Part shown: piece by piece, positions 9,145-17,318 of the stretch
How positions within the stretch are numbered: position 1 is the first letter of the stretch
Layout of the letters: the number at the start of each line of letters is the position of its first letter
Source: JANQGH01 sp039177555
GTDB taxonomy: Bacteria; Pseudomonadota; Alphaproteobacteria; DSM-16000; Inquilinaceae
Reading direction: 5' to 3'
Assembly: GCA_039177555.1 (NCBI GenBank)
Contig: JBCDFV010000009.1
Location: 1 to 64,000, forward strand
Length of the DNA: 64,000 nt
Made by a program: the position numbers and the translations under genes
The notes under the pieces: model-generated
The model's input: only the letters and a program-made list of their open reading frames with translations
Told to the model about the DNA's origin: nothing
The model's database searches: none

Positions 9145-10029
9145 CTATCGCTTCTTCAGATGCCGCGTCGTGTCGAAGATCGCCTCCAGCCGTTGCATGC
9201 GCTCGCTGGCATCCGCCCACAGGGCCTCTTCGACGGCCGCGATCATAGCTTCGACCAGAAACAGGGTCGCGACGGAGGAATCCCAGGCCGATGGCACCTC
9301 GATCCTTACGTTGAAGGCGTGTTTGGCGATCGCCGCGATCGGCGACATCCATTGGTCGGTGAACAGGATGATGTCGATGCCGCGTTCGTTGGCAAGCGTG
9401 GCCAGTTCGATCAAATCGGTCTCGTAGCGCCTGATGTCAAAGATCACCAGAACGTCGCCGGCCTTCATGTTCAAAAGGCTGTGGGGCCACAGGCTGGCGG
9501 AGGTCTGCAGCAGAAAGACGTTCTCGCGGATGACCTGGAAATGGGTGAACAGGTAGTCGGCCATCGTGTGGGTGATCCGGCCGCCGGCGATATGGATCGC
9601 GGCATCCGGATCCGCAAGCATCGCGCCGGCCTCGTCAAACGCCTTTGGGTCCACCTGGGCGACCGACCGGCGAAGGTTCTCCTGAACAGCGTCAGCAAAC
9701 CGGTTCAGGATGTGGCTTTCCGGCGCGCTCGCGGCCCACTTGTCGTGCTTTGAGATCGGGTTGGACAGGGTCGCCTTCAATTCCGCCCGCAGTGCGCTTT
9801 TGAACGCCGGAAAGCCGGCAAACCCCAGCTTCTTGGCCGTCCTCAGCACGGTGGGCGTGGAGACGCCGGCCGACCGGGCCAGAGAAGTAATGCTAACCAG
9901 ACCCGCCACAGGGTAATTAGCCATCAAGGCATCCGCTAACTGCCGCTCGGCCTTTGTCAGGCTGCTGAAACGCTCTCGGATGCGTTCAGCAATCGTCTGG
10001 GCAGGGTTTTTCGAGGTCGATGGGGGCAT
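9145..10029 (-). CDS. MurR/RpiR family transcriptional regulator
   Basis: A 294-residue regulator with the N-terminal RpiR helix-turn-helix (SITSLARSAGVSTPTVLRT) and a C-terminal SIS domain (AIHIAGGRITHTMADYLFTH onward) that normally senses a phosphosugar or related ligand. The ATG at 10029 is preferred to the in-frame start at 10158. It begins right before the conserved TIAERIRERFSSLTKAERQLAD helix, and the extra 43 residues would lie in the intergenic region. It is divergent from the N-formylglutamate amidohydrolase-like gene with a 152-nt gap. RpiR proteins in this arrangement often control the divergent operon, so a role in regulating the amine-utilisation genes is likely but inferred. 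Confidence 0.88.
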   Translation of the reverse strand: MPPSTSKNPAQTIAERIRERFSSLTKAERQLADALMANYPVAGLVSITSLARSAGVSTPTVLRTAKKLGFAGFPAFKSALRAELKATLSNPISKHDKWAASAPESHILNRFADAVQENLRRSVAQVDPKAFDEAGAMLADPDAAIHIAGGRITHTMADYLFTHFQVIRENVFLLQTSASLWPHSLLNMKAGDVLVIFDIRRYETDLIELATLANERGIDIILFTDQWMSPIAAIAKHAFNVRIEVPSAWDSSVATLFLVEAMIAAVEEALWADASERMQRLEAIFDTTRHLKKR

Positions 10030-10125
10030 GAGTTGGTAATGCGGTCGCAGCGTTTGTGACGCCGAAACTAGGCGCTTCGGCCGCGCTTGGCGAGTTTTGT
10101 TACGCTTCGCCGCCTTGTACGAATA

Positions 10126-10154
10126 TTGACAGACCGCCGTATCTTTGAACATTT
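10126..10154 (+). promoter_or_regulatory. Candidate sigma70-type promoter for the amidohydrolase operon
   Basis: A perfect TTGACA at 10126-10131 is followed after 17 nt by ACATTT, a poor -10 match, 28 nt upstream of the ATG at 10182. A good ribosome-binding site (GGAGGG) precedes that ATG. Only the -35 is convincing. Confidence 0.35.
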
Positions 10155-10181
10155 GCACACGGACGAGCGGAGGGAAAAGGG

Positions 10182-11009
10182 ATGCAGGATATCGCCGCGA
10201 GCCCAGCCGGCCTGCTGGCCGGTCAGCCCTCGCCCTTTGAGTCCGCCAATCTGACTGGTCGATCGGATGTTTTGCTGGTCTGCGAGCATGCCGGGCGCCA
10301 GATGCCGCCCTCGCTGGATTGGCTGGGGCTCGCCCAGGAACATCGCAACAGCCACATCGTTTCCGACATCGGCGCCCGCGAACTGTCGATTGGGCTGTCG
10401 CGGCGGCTGGACGCCGCGCTGGTTATGCAGCGGTATTCGCGCCTGGTGTACGACTGCAACCGGGATTGGGGCGCCTCGGACGAGACCCCCGCCTCCGTCG
10501 ACCTCATCGAGGTGCCGGGCAACCGCGATCTGAGCGAAGGCCGGCGAAGAAGCCGGCGGGACGAGGTCTACGGCCCCTTCCGGGACGGCACGCGCAAGGT
10601 CATCGACCAGCGCATGCGCGAGGGTCGCAGAACGGCGATCGTCACGATCCACAGCTTCACGCCCGTGTTCAAAGGCCGGGTGCGCCATCTCGATGTCGGC
10701 ATCGTTCATGACACCGATAGTCGATTGGCCGATGTGATGCTGGGCGACTGTCGGCCGGCGCGAGCACTGGATATCGAACGCAACGAGCCTTACGGCCCCG
10801 ACCGCGGCGTTACCCACACATTGAAGGTCCACGGCATCGCACGCAGCCTGCTGAACGTAATGATCGAAATCCGCAACGATCACCTGATGGACGCGGCCGG
10901 CCTCGCCTTCTTCGCCGACCTGATGGCGGATTGGGTCTCGACGTCGGTCGACAAGGCGTTTTTACTACACGAGCAGGGCCTGCCTCACGTTTCTGGAGCG
11001 GCCCGCTAG
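10182..11009 (+). CDS. N-formylglutamate amidohydrolase family hydrolase
   Basis: A 275-residue member of the N-formylglutamate amidohydrolase (HutG2-like) superfamily, whose known members release formate from N-formyl-L-glutamate at the end of histidine degradation. Visible family features are VLLVCEHAGRQMP near residue 30, the SDIGARELS segment, YSRLVYDCNRDW, IVTIHSFTPVFKGRVRHLDV and the late IEIRNDHL motif with a conserved Glu. No hut genes accompany it. It is first in a gene set with an ethanolamine-type permease, a glutamine-synthetase-like ligase and an iron alcohol dehydrogenase, so it may instead hydrolyse a glutamyl or formyl amide made in that pathway. A strong GGAGGG ribosome-binding site supports the start. 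It is divergent from the RpiR regulator. Confidence 0.87.
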   Translation: MQDIAASPAGLLAGQPSPFESANLTGRSDVLLVCEHAGRQMPPSLDWLGLAQEHRNSHIVSDIGARELSIGLSRRLDAALVMQRYSRLVYDCNRDWGASDETPASVDLIEVPGNRDLSEGRRRSRRDEVYGPFRDGTRKVIDQRMREGRRTAIVTIHSFTPVFKGRVRHLDVGIVHDTDSRLADVMLGDCRPARALDIERNEPYGPDRGVTHTLKVHGIARSLLNVMIEIRNDHLMDAAGLAFFADLMADWVSTSVDKAFLLHEQGLPHVSGAAR

Positions 11010-11032
11010 TCCCACGCTGGAGCCCTCAGCCG

Positions 11033-12517
11033 ATGCCGAAACGCCAGGGCACTGTCACTTACGCGCAGACCAGCGCCGACTATTTCCAGCGGCGCGGTCT
11101 GGTGCGGCATGCCGGCGCCTGGTCACTTTGGGCGCTCGGTGTCGGCGCGGTCATCTCAGGCGACTTCTTCGGCTGGAATTTCGGTCTAAGCGTCGGCGGC
11201 TTCGGCGGCCTGGCGATCGCGACCCTGATTATCGCGATCATGTATGTCGGCATGTGCTATTCGATCGCGGAGATGAGCCCGGCCCTGCCCCATACCGGCG
11301 GGGCCTATTCGTTCGGCCGCACCACCATGGGTCCCTGGGGCGGTTTCGTCACGGGCCTGGCGGAGAACATGGAATATGTCCTGACGCCGGCCGTCATCGT
11401 GGTCGGCATCGCCGGTTATATGGGCGCGATCAGCGACGATCTGTTCGGCGTCACCCTGCCCAACTGGGCCTGGTGGGCGATCTTCTACGCCATCTTCGTC
11501 GGCCTGAATGTGCGCGGGGTCGCCACGACGTTCCGCTTCACCATCTTCATCACCTTTCTGGCGCTGGCCATTCTGGCCGTCTTCTGGATCGGCGCGATTC
11601 CGCATTTCGACTTCGACCGCTGGGCGTTGAACATGGGTTTCGACGGGTCGGAACTGCCGGAGGGCGGCGGACCCTTCTTACCCTTCGGTATCGACGGTGT
11701 CATGGCCGCCCTGCCCTTCGCCATCTGGTTCTATCTGGCGATCGAGCAACTGCCACTGGCGGCAGAGGAAAGCCACGACCCGAAGCGCGACATGCCCAAG
11801 GGGCTGCTCTACGGCATTCTGACCTTGATCGTGGCCTCGGCCCTGACGCTGTTTCTGAATGCCGGCATCGCGCCCGGCGCCCACGCCGTCGGCCAGGCCA
11901 GCGATCCTTTGTTCCTCGCCTTCCGGACGATCTTTGGCGACGGCATCGGCTCGTCCTTGCTGGCCCTGGTCGCGGTTGCCGGGCTAGTCGCCTCGTTCCA
12001 CACCATCATCTACGCCTACGGCCGCAACATCTATTCGCTTAGCCGCGCCGGGTACTTCCCCAAATGGCTGTCTATCACCCATGGCACGCGCAAGACGCCG
12101 CATGTCGCCCTGATCGCGGGCGCGGTGTTGGGCTATGTGGTCTGCCTGGTTCTGGAGTTTGGCGGAGACCTCTTCGGCGACGTTCCGGTCGGCGCCGTAC
12201 TGTTGAACATGGCCGTGTTCGGGGCGGTCATCGCCTACATCATGCAGATGATAGCCTACATCCGCCTAAAGAACGTGCCGAATGTCGAGCGGCCATACGT
12301 CAGTCCGCTGGGCAAACCCGGGGCCTTCGTGGCCGGTGTCATCGCGGCCGTGACCCTGGTCTTTCTGTTCATCAATCCGGACTATCGCCCCGGCATCTAT
12401 GGCTGCGCGATATGGTTCCTGGCCGGGCTGGCCTATTTCGCCCTCTACGCCCGGCACCGCATGATCCTGTCGCCGGAAGAAGAGTTCGCCGTCGATCACC
12501 GGACGGGCGGCACCTGA
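11033..12517 (+). CDS. APC-superfamily amino acid/ethanolamine permease
   Basis: A 494-residue, roughly 12-helix transporter of the amino acid-polyamine-organocation superfamily. The N-terminal segment (HAGAWSLWALGVGAVISGDF, then FGWNFGL) and SIAEMSPALPHTGGAYSFGR match the ethanolamine permease (Eat) subfamily closely, so import of ethanolamine or a similar small amine is the best prediction. The ATG at 11033 was preferred over an earlier in-frame start that would overlap the upstream gene by about 80 nt. The gene lies 23 nt after the hydrolase stop and 72 nt before the ligase, consistent with one transcript. The N-terminal tail before helix 1 is about 30 residues, as in relatives. Confidence 0.87.
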   Translation: MPKRQGTVTYAQTSADYFQRRGLVRHAGAWSLWALGVGAVISGDFFGWNFGLSVGGFGGLAIATLIIAIMYVGMCYSIAEMSPALPHTGGAYSFGRTTMGPWGGFVTGLAENMEYVLTPAVIVVGIAGYMGAISDDLFGVTLPNWAWWAIFYAIFVGLNVRGVATTFRFTIFITFLALAILAVFWIGAIPHFDFDRWALNMGFDGSELPEGGGPFLPFGIDGVMAALPFAIWFYLAIEQLPLAAEESHDPKRDMPKGLLYGILTLIVASALTLFLNAGIAPGAHAVGQASDPLFLAFRTIFGDGIGSSLLALVAVAGLVASFHTIIYAYGRNIYSLSRAGYFPKWLSITHGTRKTPHVALIAGAVLGYVVCLVLEFGGDLFGDVPVGAVLLNMAVFGAVIAYIMQMIAYIRLKNVPNVERPYVSPLGKPGAFVAGVIAAVTLVFLFINPDYRPGIYGCAIWFLAGLAYFALYARHRMILSPEEEFAVDHRTGGT

Positions 12518-12589
12518 CTGGCAACGCTGACCTCCGCACCCCAGGTCCGCTTCAATACCCCAACCCTAACCGAGCGAAGGGACTGCGAT

Positions 12590-13960
12590 GTGCCTGGTAA
12601 TCTGACCGTCACCGACCTTGAACAGCAGGTCGCCGCTGGCGCGATCGACACGGTGCTGGTGTGCTTTGTCGACATGCAAGGCCGCCTGATCGGCAAGCGG
12701 TTTTCTGCCGCCTATTTCGTGGCGTCGGGCCATGCGGAAACCCATGGCTGCGACTATCTGCTGGCCAACGACATCGATATGGAACCGGTGCCTGGCTACA
12801 AGGCGGCAAATTGGGAAAAGGGCTATGGCGATTTCGTCATGAAGCCGGATCTCGCCACCTTGCGCCGCATTCCCTGGCTGGAGGGGACGGCCCTGGTCCT
12901 GTGCGACGTGCTCGACCATCACAGCCACGAGGCGGTGCCCCATTCGCCGCGCGCGGTCTTGAAGGCGCAGTTGGCGCGGTTGGATGCGCTGGGTATGCGC
13001 GCGATGATGGGCTCGGAGCTGGAGTTCTACCTGTTCGACGACAGCTACGAAAGCGCGCGACGCAAGGGTTATAGCGATCTGGAAACGGCGGGTGCCTACA
13101 TCGAGGACTACCACATCTTCCAGACCAGCAAGGAAGAAGGGGTCATGCGGGCCATCCGCAACGGGTTGGAGGGCGCCGGCATCGCCGTGGAAAACTCCAA
13201 GGGCGAATGGGGCCCCGGCCAGGAAGAGATCAATGTGCGCTACGCCGACGCGCTGGAGATGGCCGACCGGCACGCGCTCCTGAAAAACGGCTGTAAAGAG
13301 ATCGCCCACGCCCAAGGCAAGGCGATCTCGTTCATGGCCAAATGGCATCGCGACCTGGCCGGCAGTTCCGCGCACATTCATCAAAGCCTGTGGGACAGCA
13401 ATGGCGAGCAGCCGCTGTTCCTGGACCGCGACGCGCCCGCCGGCATGTCCGACCTGATGCGGCGGTTCGTGGCCGGCCAACTGGCCCACGCGCGCGAGAT
13501 CGCCTGCTTCCTGGCCCCCACCGTAAACTCCTACAAGCGCTTTCAAGTGGGCACTTTCGCGCCGACGCGGGCGGTTTGGAGCATGGACAACCGCACGGCC
13601 GGCTTTCGGCTGGTCGGCGAGAACAGCACGGCGATCCGCATCGAATGCCGGATCGGCGGCGCGGACCTGAACCCGTATCTCGCCTTCGCCGCGCTGATCG
13701 CGGCCGGTCTTTCGGGCATCGAGCAAAAGCTCGATCTCGTGGAGCCCCATGTCGGCGACGCCTACGAAGACACGAACCTGCCGGAGGTGCCCAAGACGCT
13801 GCGCGAGGCCACGCGCCTGCTGGATGGGTCCTCCATGCTGCGCGCAGCTATGGGGAACGACGTGATCGATCATTATGTCCACGCGGCGGAGTGGGAACAG
13901 TCCCTGTTCGATAGCCAAGTGACCGATTGGGAGCGACAACACGGCTTCGAGCGGTACTGA
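12590..13960 (+). CDS. Glutamine synthetase-like gamma-glutamyl-amine ligase
   Basis: A 456-residue glutamine synthetase superfamily member. Seen in order: MGSELEFYLFD with metal-binding Glu residues, GPGQEEINVRYADALEMADRH, the SSAHIHQSLWD motif, NSYKRF followed by FAPTRAVW, and ECRIGGADLNPYLAFAA. It lacks the full N-terminal and adenylylation features of nitrogen-assimilating GlnA and resembles the branch that gamma-glutamylates amines (PuuA, or GlnA4 that acts on ethanolamine in Streptomyces). Adjacency to an ethanolamine-type permease supports an amine substrate. The start is GTG at 12590 behind a GAAGGGA ribosome-binding site. An ATG two bases earlier is out of frame and soon meets a stop. 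The next gene begins 2 nt after the stop codon. Confidence 0.88.
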   Translation: MPGNLTVTDLEQQVAAGAIDTVLVCFVDMQGRLIGKRFSAAYFVASGHAETHGCDYLLANDIDMEPVPGYKAANWEKGYGDFVMKPDLATLRRIPWLEGTALVLCDVLDHHSHEAVPHSPRAVLKAQLARLDALGMRAMMGSELEFYLFDDSYESARRKGYSDLETAGAYIEDYHIFQTSKEEGVMRAIRNGLEGAGIAVENSKGEWGPGQEEINVRYADALEMADRHALLKNGCKEIAHAQGKAISFMAKWHRDLAGSSAHIHQSLWDSNGEQPLFLDRDAPAGMSDLMRRFVAGQLAHAREIACFLAPTVNSYKRFQVGTFAPTRAVWSMDNRTAGFRLVGENSTAIRIECRIGGADLNPYLAFAALIAAGLSGIEQKLDLVEPHVGDAYEDTNLPEVPKTLREATRLLDGSSMLRAAMGNDVIDHYVHAAEWEQSLFDSQVTDWERQHGFERY

Positions 13961-13961
13961 G

Positions 13962-15137
13962 ATGGCCGAAACAGCCCTGGCCGCCACCTGGTCCTACCCG
14001 ACGGAGGTCCGGTTCGGCCCCGGCAGGATTGGCGAACTCGCCGACGCCTGCGCATCGGTCGGCATAGGACGGCCGCTGTTGGTGACCGACCCCGGCATTG
14101 CCGAACTGCCGATGTTTCTAGAGGTCGTGGATCGGTGCCGAGGAGCAGGCCTGAAGACAACCGTCTTCTCCGACCTAAAGAGCAATCCGAGCGAGCGGAA
14201 CGTGCAGGACGGCATCGCCGCCTTGAAAGCCGGCGACCATGACGGCGTCATCGCGTTCGGCGGCGGCTCGGCCCTGGATGTCGGCAAGGTGATCGCCTTC
14301 ATGGCCGGCCAGACGCGGCCGATCTGGGATTTCGAGGATATCGGCGACTGGTGGACCCGGGCCGACGCGGACTCGATTCTTACAATCATCGCCGTGCCGA
14401 CGACGGCGGGCACCGGCTCCGAGGTCGGGCGGGCCGGCGTTATCGGCCAGCCGGACACCGGCGTGAAGAAGGTCATTTTCCACCCCAAGATGATGCCGTC
14501 GATCGTGATCAGCGACCCGGAACTGTGCATCGGCCTGCCGCCGTCGCTAACCGTCTGGACCGGGATGGATGCGCTCGCCCACTGCCTGGAGGCCTATTGC
14601 GCGCCGGGCTTTCACCCTATGGCCGACGGCATCGCCGTGGAGGGCATGCGGCTGGTCAAAGAGCACCTGCCGCGGGCCGTGGCGGAGGGCACTGATATCG
14701 AGGCACGGGCCGGCATGCTGGCCGCCGCATCGATGGGGGCGACGGCGTTCCAGCAAGGCCTGGGCGCGATCCATGCCCTGTCGCACCCGATCGGCGCGGT
14801 CTACGACACCCATCACGGTCTGACCAACGCGGTGATCATGCCCTATGTCCTGGCCTTCAACCGGCGCGCTATCGCAGCGCAAATGGCGCGGTTGGCCGGC
14901 TATCTGCAGCTTGCCGACCGCTCCTTCGACGGTGTCATGACCTGGGTGATTGCGCTACGGCAGGAGCTCAAGATCCCGAACACCATCGCCGAACTCGGGG
15001 CCGAGCCACATCGGTTCGCGGAGCTGGCCTCTATGGCCATCGTCGACCCGACCGCAGCCGGTAATCCCGTCGCGCTGACGGAAGAAGTTTGCCGGCTCCT
15101 GTATGAAGATGCCTACGAGGGCCGATTGCGCCTCTGA
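13962..15137 (+). CDS. Iron-containing (group III) alcohol dehydrogenase
   Basis: A 391-residue Fe-dependent alcohol dehydrogenase. The NAD-binding GGGSALDVGK motif is at about residues 100-109. The PTTAGTGSEVG loop follows, and the metal ligands appear as Asp203 and His207 (MDALAHCLEAY) with His271 and His285 (HALSHPIGAVY and THHG). Such enzymes interconvert alcohols and aldehydes, including 4-hydroxybutyrate, lactaldehyde and glycol substrates. It starts 2 nt after the ligase stop, so translation is probably coupled. In context it could oxidise the hydroxyl of a gamma-glutamylated amino alcohol to the aldehyde. That role is inferred; an aldehyde dehydrogenase that would complete the route is not in the window. 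Confidence 0.9.
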   Translation: MAETALAATWSYPTEVRFGPGRIGELADACASVGIGRPLLVTDPGIAELPMFLEVVDRCRGAGLKTTVFSDLKSNPSERNVQDGIAALKAGDHDGVIAFGGGSALDVGKVIAFMAGQTRPIWDFEDIGDWWTRADADSILTIIAVPTTAGTGSEVGRAGVIGQPDTGVKKVIFHPKMMPSIVISDPELCIGLPPSLTVWTGMDALAHCLEAYCAPGFHPMADGIAVEGMRLVKEHLPRAVAEGTDIEARAGMLAAASMGATAFQQGLGAIHALSHPIGAVYDTHHGLTNAVIMPYVLAFNRRAIAAQMARLAGYLQLADRSFDGVMTWVIALRQELKIPNTIAELGAEPHRFAELASMAIVDPTAAGNPVALTEEVCRLLYEDAYEGRLRL

Positions 15138-15159
15138 TCGGCCATTGCCTCCAGCAAAT

Positions 15160-15174
15160 GTTCTTGGTATGTTC
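15160..15174 (+). promoter_or_regulatory. Candidate LexA (SOS) box, GTTC-N7-GTTC
   Basis: GTTC at 15160-15163 and GTTC at 15171-15174 are separated by exactly 7 nt (TTGGTAT), the direct-repeat form of LexA operator known in alphaproteobacteria. A GAAC at 15183-15186 adds an inverted half. It is 28 nt upstream of the ATG at 15202 and just after the dehydrogenase gene. Confidence 0.6.
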
Positions 15175-15201
15175 TATGCCTAGAACTCAGGGAGATGCGC
15201 A

Positions 15202-15504
15202 ATGGCTGGCTTTAAGCGTCAAGCTCTTGTCGACGATATAGCGGAAACAGCGACGGTGTCGCTGTGCGATCTGTCGAACCGGCGTGCGACCGTGTTTTGC
15301 CTTTGCCAGCGCTGTGGCCACGCGGCCATGGTCGATGCTGGCCAGCTTGTCGGACAGCTTGGGCCTGATATGCCGGTCGCGGAGGTTGGCACGCGCATGC
15401 GCTGTCGAGGCTGTGGGTCCAAGGATGTCGCGACCCAGCCAGGCTGGACCGCCGCCGTTGCCGGCGAGGGGCTGACGGCCGGCGGGCTGGCGGCCGCGAG
15501 CTGA
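15202..15504 (+). CDS. Small zinc-ribbon-like protein, function unknown
   Basis: A 100-residue protein not assigned to a named family. It contains two CxxC knuckles: the CLCQRCGH segment near residue 33 and MRCRGCGSKD near residue 66, which together would form a treble-clef or zinc-ribbon metal site. The C-terminus is Ala/Gly-rich. A GGGAG ribosome-binding site precedes the ATG at a good spacing. It is monocistronic, between a convergent hypothetical gene and the dehydrogenase. A GTTC-N7-GTTC element upstream suggests DNA-damage control, so a nucleic-acid-related role is possible, but nothing in the protein beyond the metal knuckles shows it. Confidence 0.7.
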   Translation: MAGFKRQALVDDIAETATVSLCDLSNRRATVFCLCQRCGHAAMVDAGQLVGQLGPDMPVAEVGTRMRCRGCGSKDVATQPGWTAAVAGEGLTAGGLAAAS

Positions 15505-15540
15505 TACCGGGCAGGCCACCAATCCTCGGCGGAATCGACG

Positions 15541-16209
15541 TCAACCGGGCTTTGCGATGCAGCGGGCGGGATAGGCGAAGATGGTCCCGTCGCCGCTGTC
15601 CAGGGATGTGATCCTGTGTGGTGCCAGTCCGACCCAGTCGCAGCCCAGCGGATTGCGTTGGGCGGCCGGCAGCCGCCAGTCCGACGGCCGCCCTTCCCCA
15701 TCGGATGCAAAGTGCTTCGCCAGCGAGAACGATGTTTCGAACACGGTGCCGAGCTGGTCCGGTGCCGGGCCGATACCGCCGTAAAGCCAGGCCTCGCCGG
15801 CATCGGCGGTGGCATCGGTGCGCGCGGTCCGCATGCCGTAGGTGAAACGATGCATGTCTTGCGGCGCGGGCCCGTAGCCCCATTTGGCGACCCAGCCGCG
15901 GCGGAAGGCATCCAGTTCGGGGTTAAACCAGACGCGTTCCAAATCCTCCGCCCGTTCCAGCCCCAGAAAGTCGAAATGGCTGAACGGCGGCGCAGCTTCA
16001 GCGTCCTCGACGATCCAGTTGGCGTAATGCCGAATGCCGGGAATCGCGTTGAAGAAGGGATTGTCGACCGCGCACAGCCAGTCCTCATAACCACGCGCAG
16101 CAGCGTCCGCCGCCGTTCGATAGACGATAAAGAGCACGAGCGGGCTGCCGCCAAGGGATCTCGCCCGCTCGATGCCGGCTGAAGAAGCGCTATCCGACAC
16201 GTTTTGCAC
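15541..16209 (-). CDS. Hypothetical protein, possible dimeric alpha/beta-barrel domain
   Basis: A 222-residue protein with no signal peptide or membrane segment. I do not recognise a family with certainty. The first 110 residues (LVLFIVYRTAADAAARGYED, then DNPFFNAIPGIRHYANWIVE) read like an EthD/ABM-type ferredoxin-like fold that binds small organic molecules: a beta-strand, a helix with a conserved W, then a strand carrying an H-Y pair. The second half is rich in aromatic residues and Trp. Its start is just upstream of the frameshifted ATP-grasp gene's 3' end, 21 nt away on the same strand, so it could be the last gene of that transcript. Function unknown. Confidence 0.6.
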   Translation of the reverse strand: MQNVSDSASSAGIERARSLGGSPLVLFIVYRTAADAAARGYEDWLCAVDNPFFNAIPGIRHYANWIVEDAEAAPPFSHFDFLGLERAEDLERVWFNPELDAFRRGWVAKWGYGPAPQDMHRFTYGMRTARTDATADAGEAWLYGGIGPAPDQLGTVFETSFSLAKHFASDGEGRPSDWRLPAAQRNPLGCDWVGLAPHRITSLDSGDGTIFAYPARCIAKPG

Positions 16210-16230
16210 CCATCCTTGATGAAAGGACCC

Positions 16231-17128
16231 TCATACGGCTTCGCGTCGACAAAGCTCCGTCAAGGCCTCGGCGCACCGGTCCAGAGCATCGAACTGCTTA
16301 TAGAAGTCCAGGCCCGCTGCCTTCATCAGCTGGTGGCCACCGCGACAGCCAAAGTTCCATGTGTCCCCTTCCGGGTTGACCTCAAGCACCCAAAGCCGGC
16401 CGTCGCCAACATCGCGAACCATGTCGATACCCAAGACAGGCAGGTCCGCGAACGCCGCATGGGTTCGGCGGCCGAGATCGAGCAAGTCTGTCTCGTTAGC
16501 GAAGGTAATCCGGCAGCCGCGTCCCGTCGCAACCACAGATGACCCGGTAATCTTGCGCTGGCCCTGCCCGTCAAGCTTGCACCAGGGTTCGCGGCCGTCA
16601 TCGTAGCGCAACGCCAATATCGGTGTCCCGCAGAACGTCCTGACTCGATAGGATACAGGCACGGCGCCCGGGATTGTCCTCCTCCATCGTTTCCGGATCC
16701 TTATACCGAACTCGGCTCGTGCGCTTGACGCGGACATAGGTGCCACGCGCGCCGCAATCCGGCTTTTCGACCACGTAATCGCCCCAATCCACCGGGTCGA
16801 GCCTGGTCACGGGTGTTACCGGCGCCCATTGCGGCACGGAAATGCCCGCGGCCTCCAAAACACGGTATTGGCCGCTCTTGCTGCCCCTGCGCCATTGGCG
16901 GAACACCTTGCCGCGCAGGCATGGCGTAAACTTCGCCCGATGGAATTCCACTGACACCGTCGGCCTCGCCGCCGCGTTCAGCATCGTCCACGGATGGGGA
17001 CGATCGGTGGCGAGAACCTTGACGACGATATCGAATGCCTCGGCGTGGATGCGCCGCGCCATAGCGTCGAAATCAGACCGAAACGGCATCTTTGGGAAAT
17101 AGTGAAGCAGGAGATTCTTCTTGCCCAC
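16231..17128 (-). pseudogene. ATP-grasp ligase-like protein, split by a +1 frameshift
   Basis: The 5' frame (17128 down to about 16670) encodes about 152 residues with an ATP-grasp N-terminal arrangement: SGQYRVLEAAGISVP, then WGDYVVEKPDCGARGTYVRV, where the Lys and Gly-rich stretch would bind ATP. Near DNPG the ligase-like sequence moves to the next frame and continues to 16231 with PVSYRVRTFCGTPILALRYD, DLPVLGIDMVRDVGDGRLW and VLEVNPEGDTW, the last carrying the metal-binding Glu-x-Asn. Removing one base within CCCGGG (16667-16672) restores a 298-residue ORF. This is a real decay mutation, a sequencing or assembly error, or, less likely, programmed shifting. ATP-grasp enzymes join a carboxylate to an amine via acyl-phosphate; the substrates are unknown. 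Divergent from the Mur-ligase-like gene (190-nt gap). Confidence 0.78.
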
Positions 17129-17318
17129 GCCTTCTCTCCGTTTCGACAGGCTGACTCGTGGTCGAGATGCCGTCCCTCGTCAAGCCACCCCCTCACAGTC
17201 TTGGCCGCGAAAACACCGATGCCGCCAAAAAGAGAGAAAAGCCCCACTGGAAAATCGACGCGGTGCCTTGGCGTTGATACAACAGCAATCCGTCAGCGAC
17301 AATTGAGGCACCCGCGTC

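Noticed and set aside
16667..16672. Programmed +1 frameshifting in ATP-grasp gene 1
   Set aside because: No stop-adjacent slippery signal or stimulatory structure was evident, and a neighbouring gene also carries a lesion, so decay or sequencing error is simpler.
16978..17247. 89-codon minus-strand frame upstream of ATP-grasp gene 1
   Set aside because: Different frame from the ligase, overlaps its start, no motif; probably chance.
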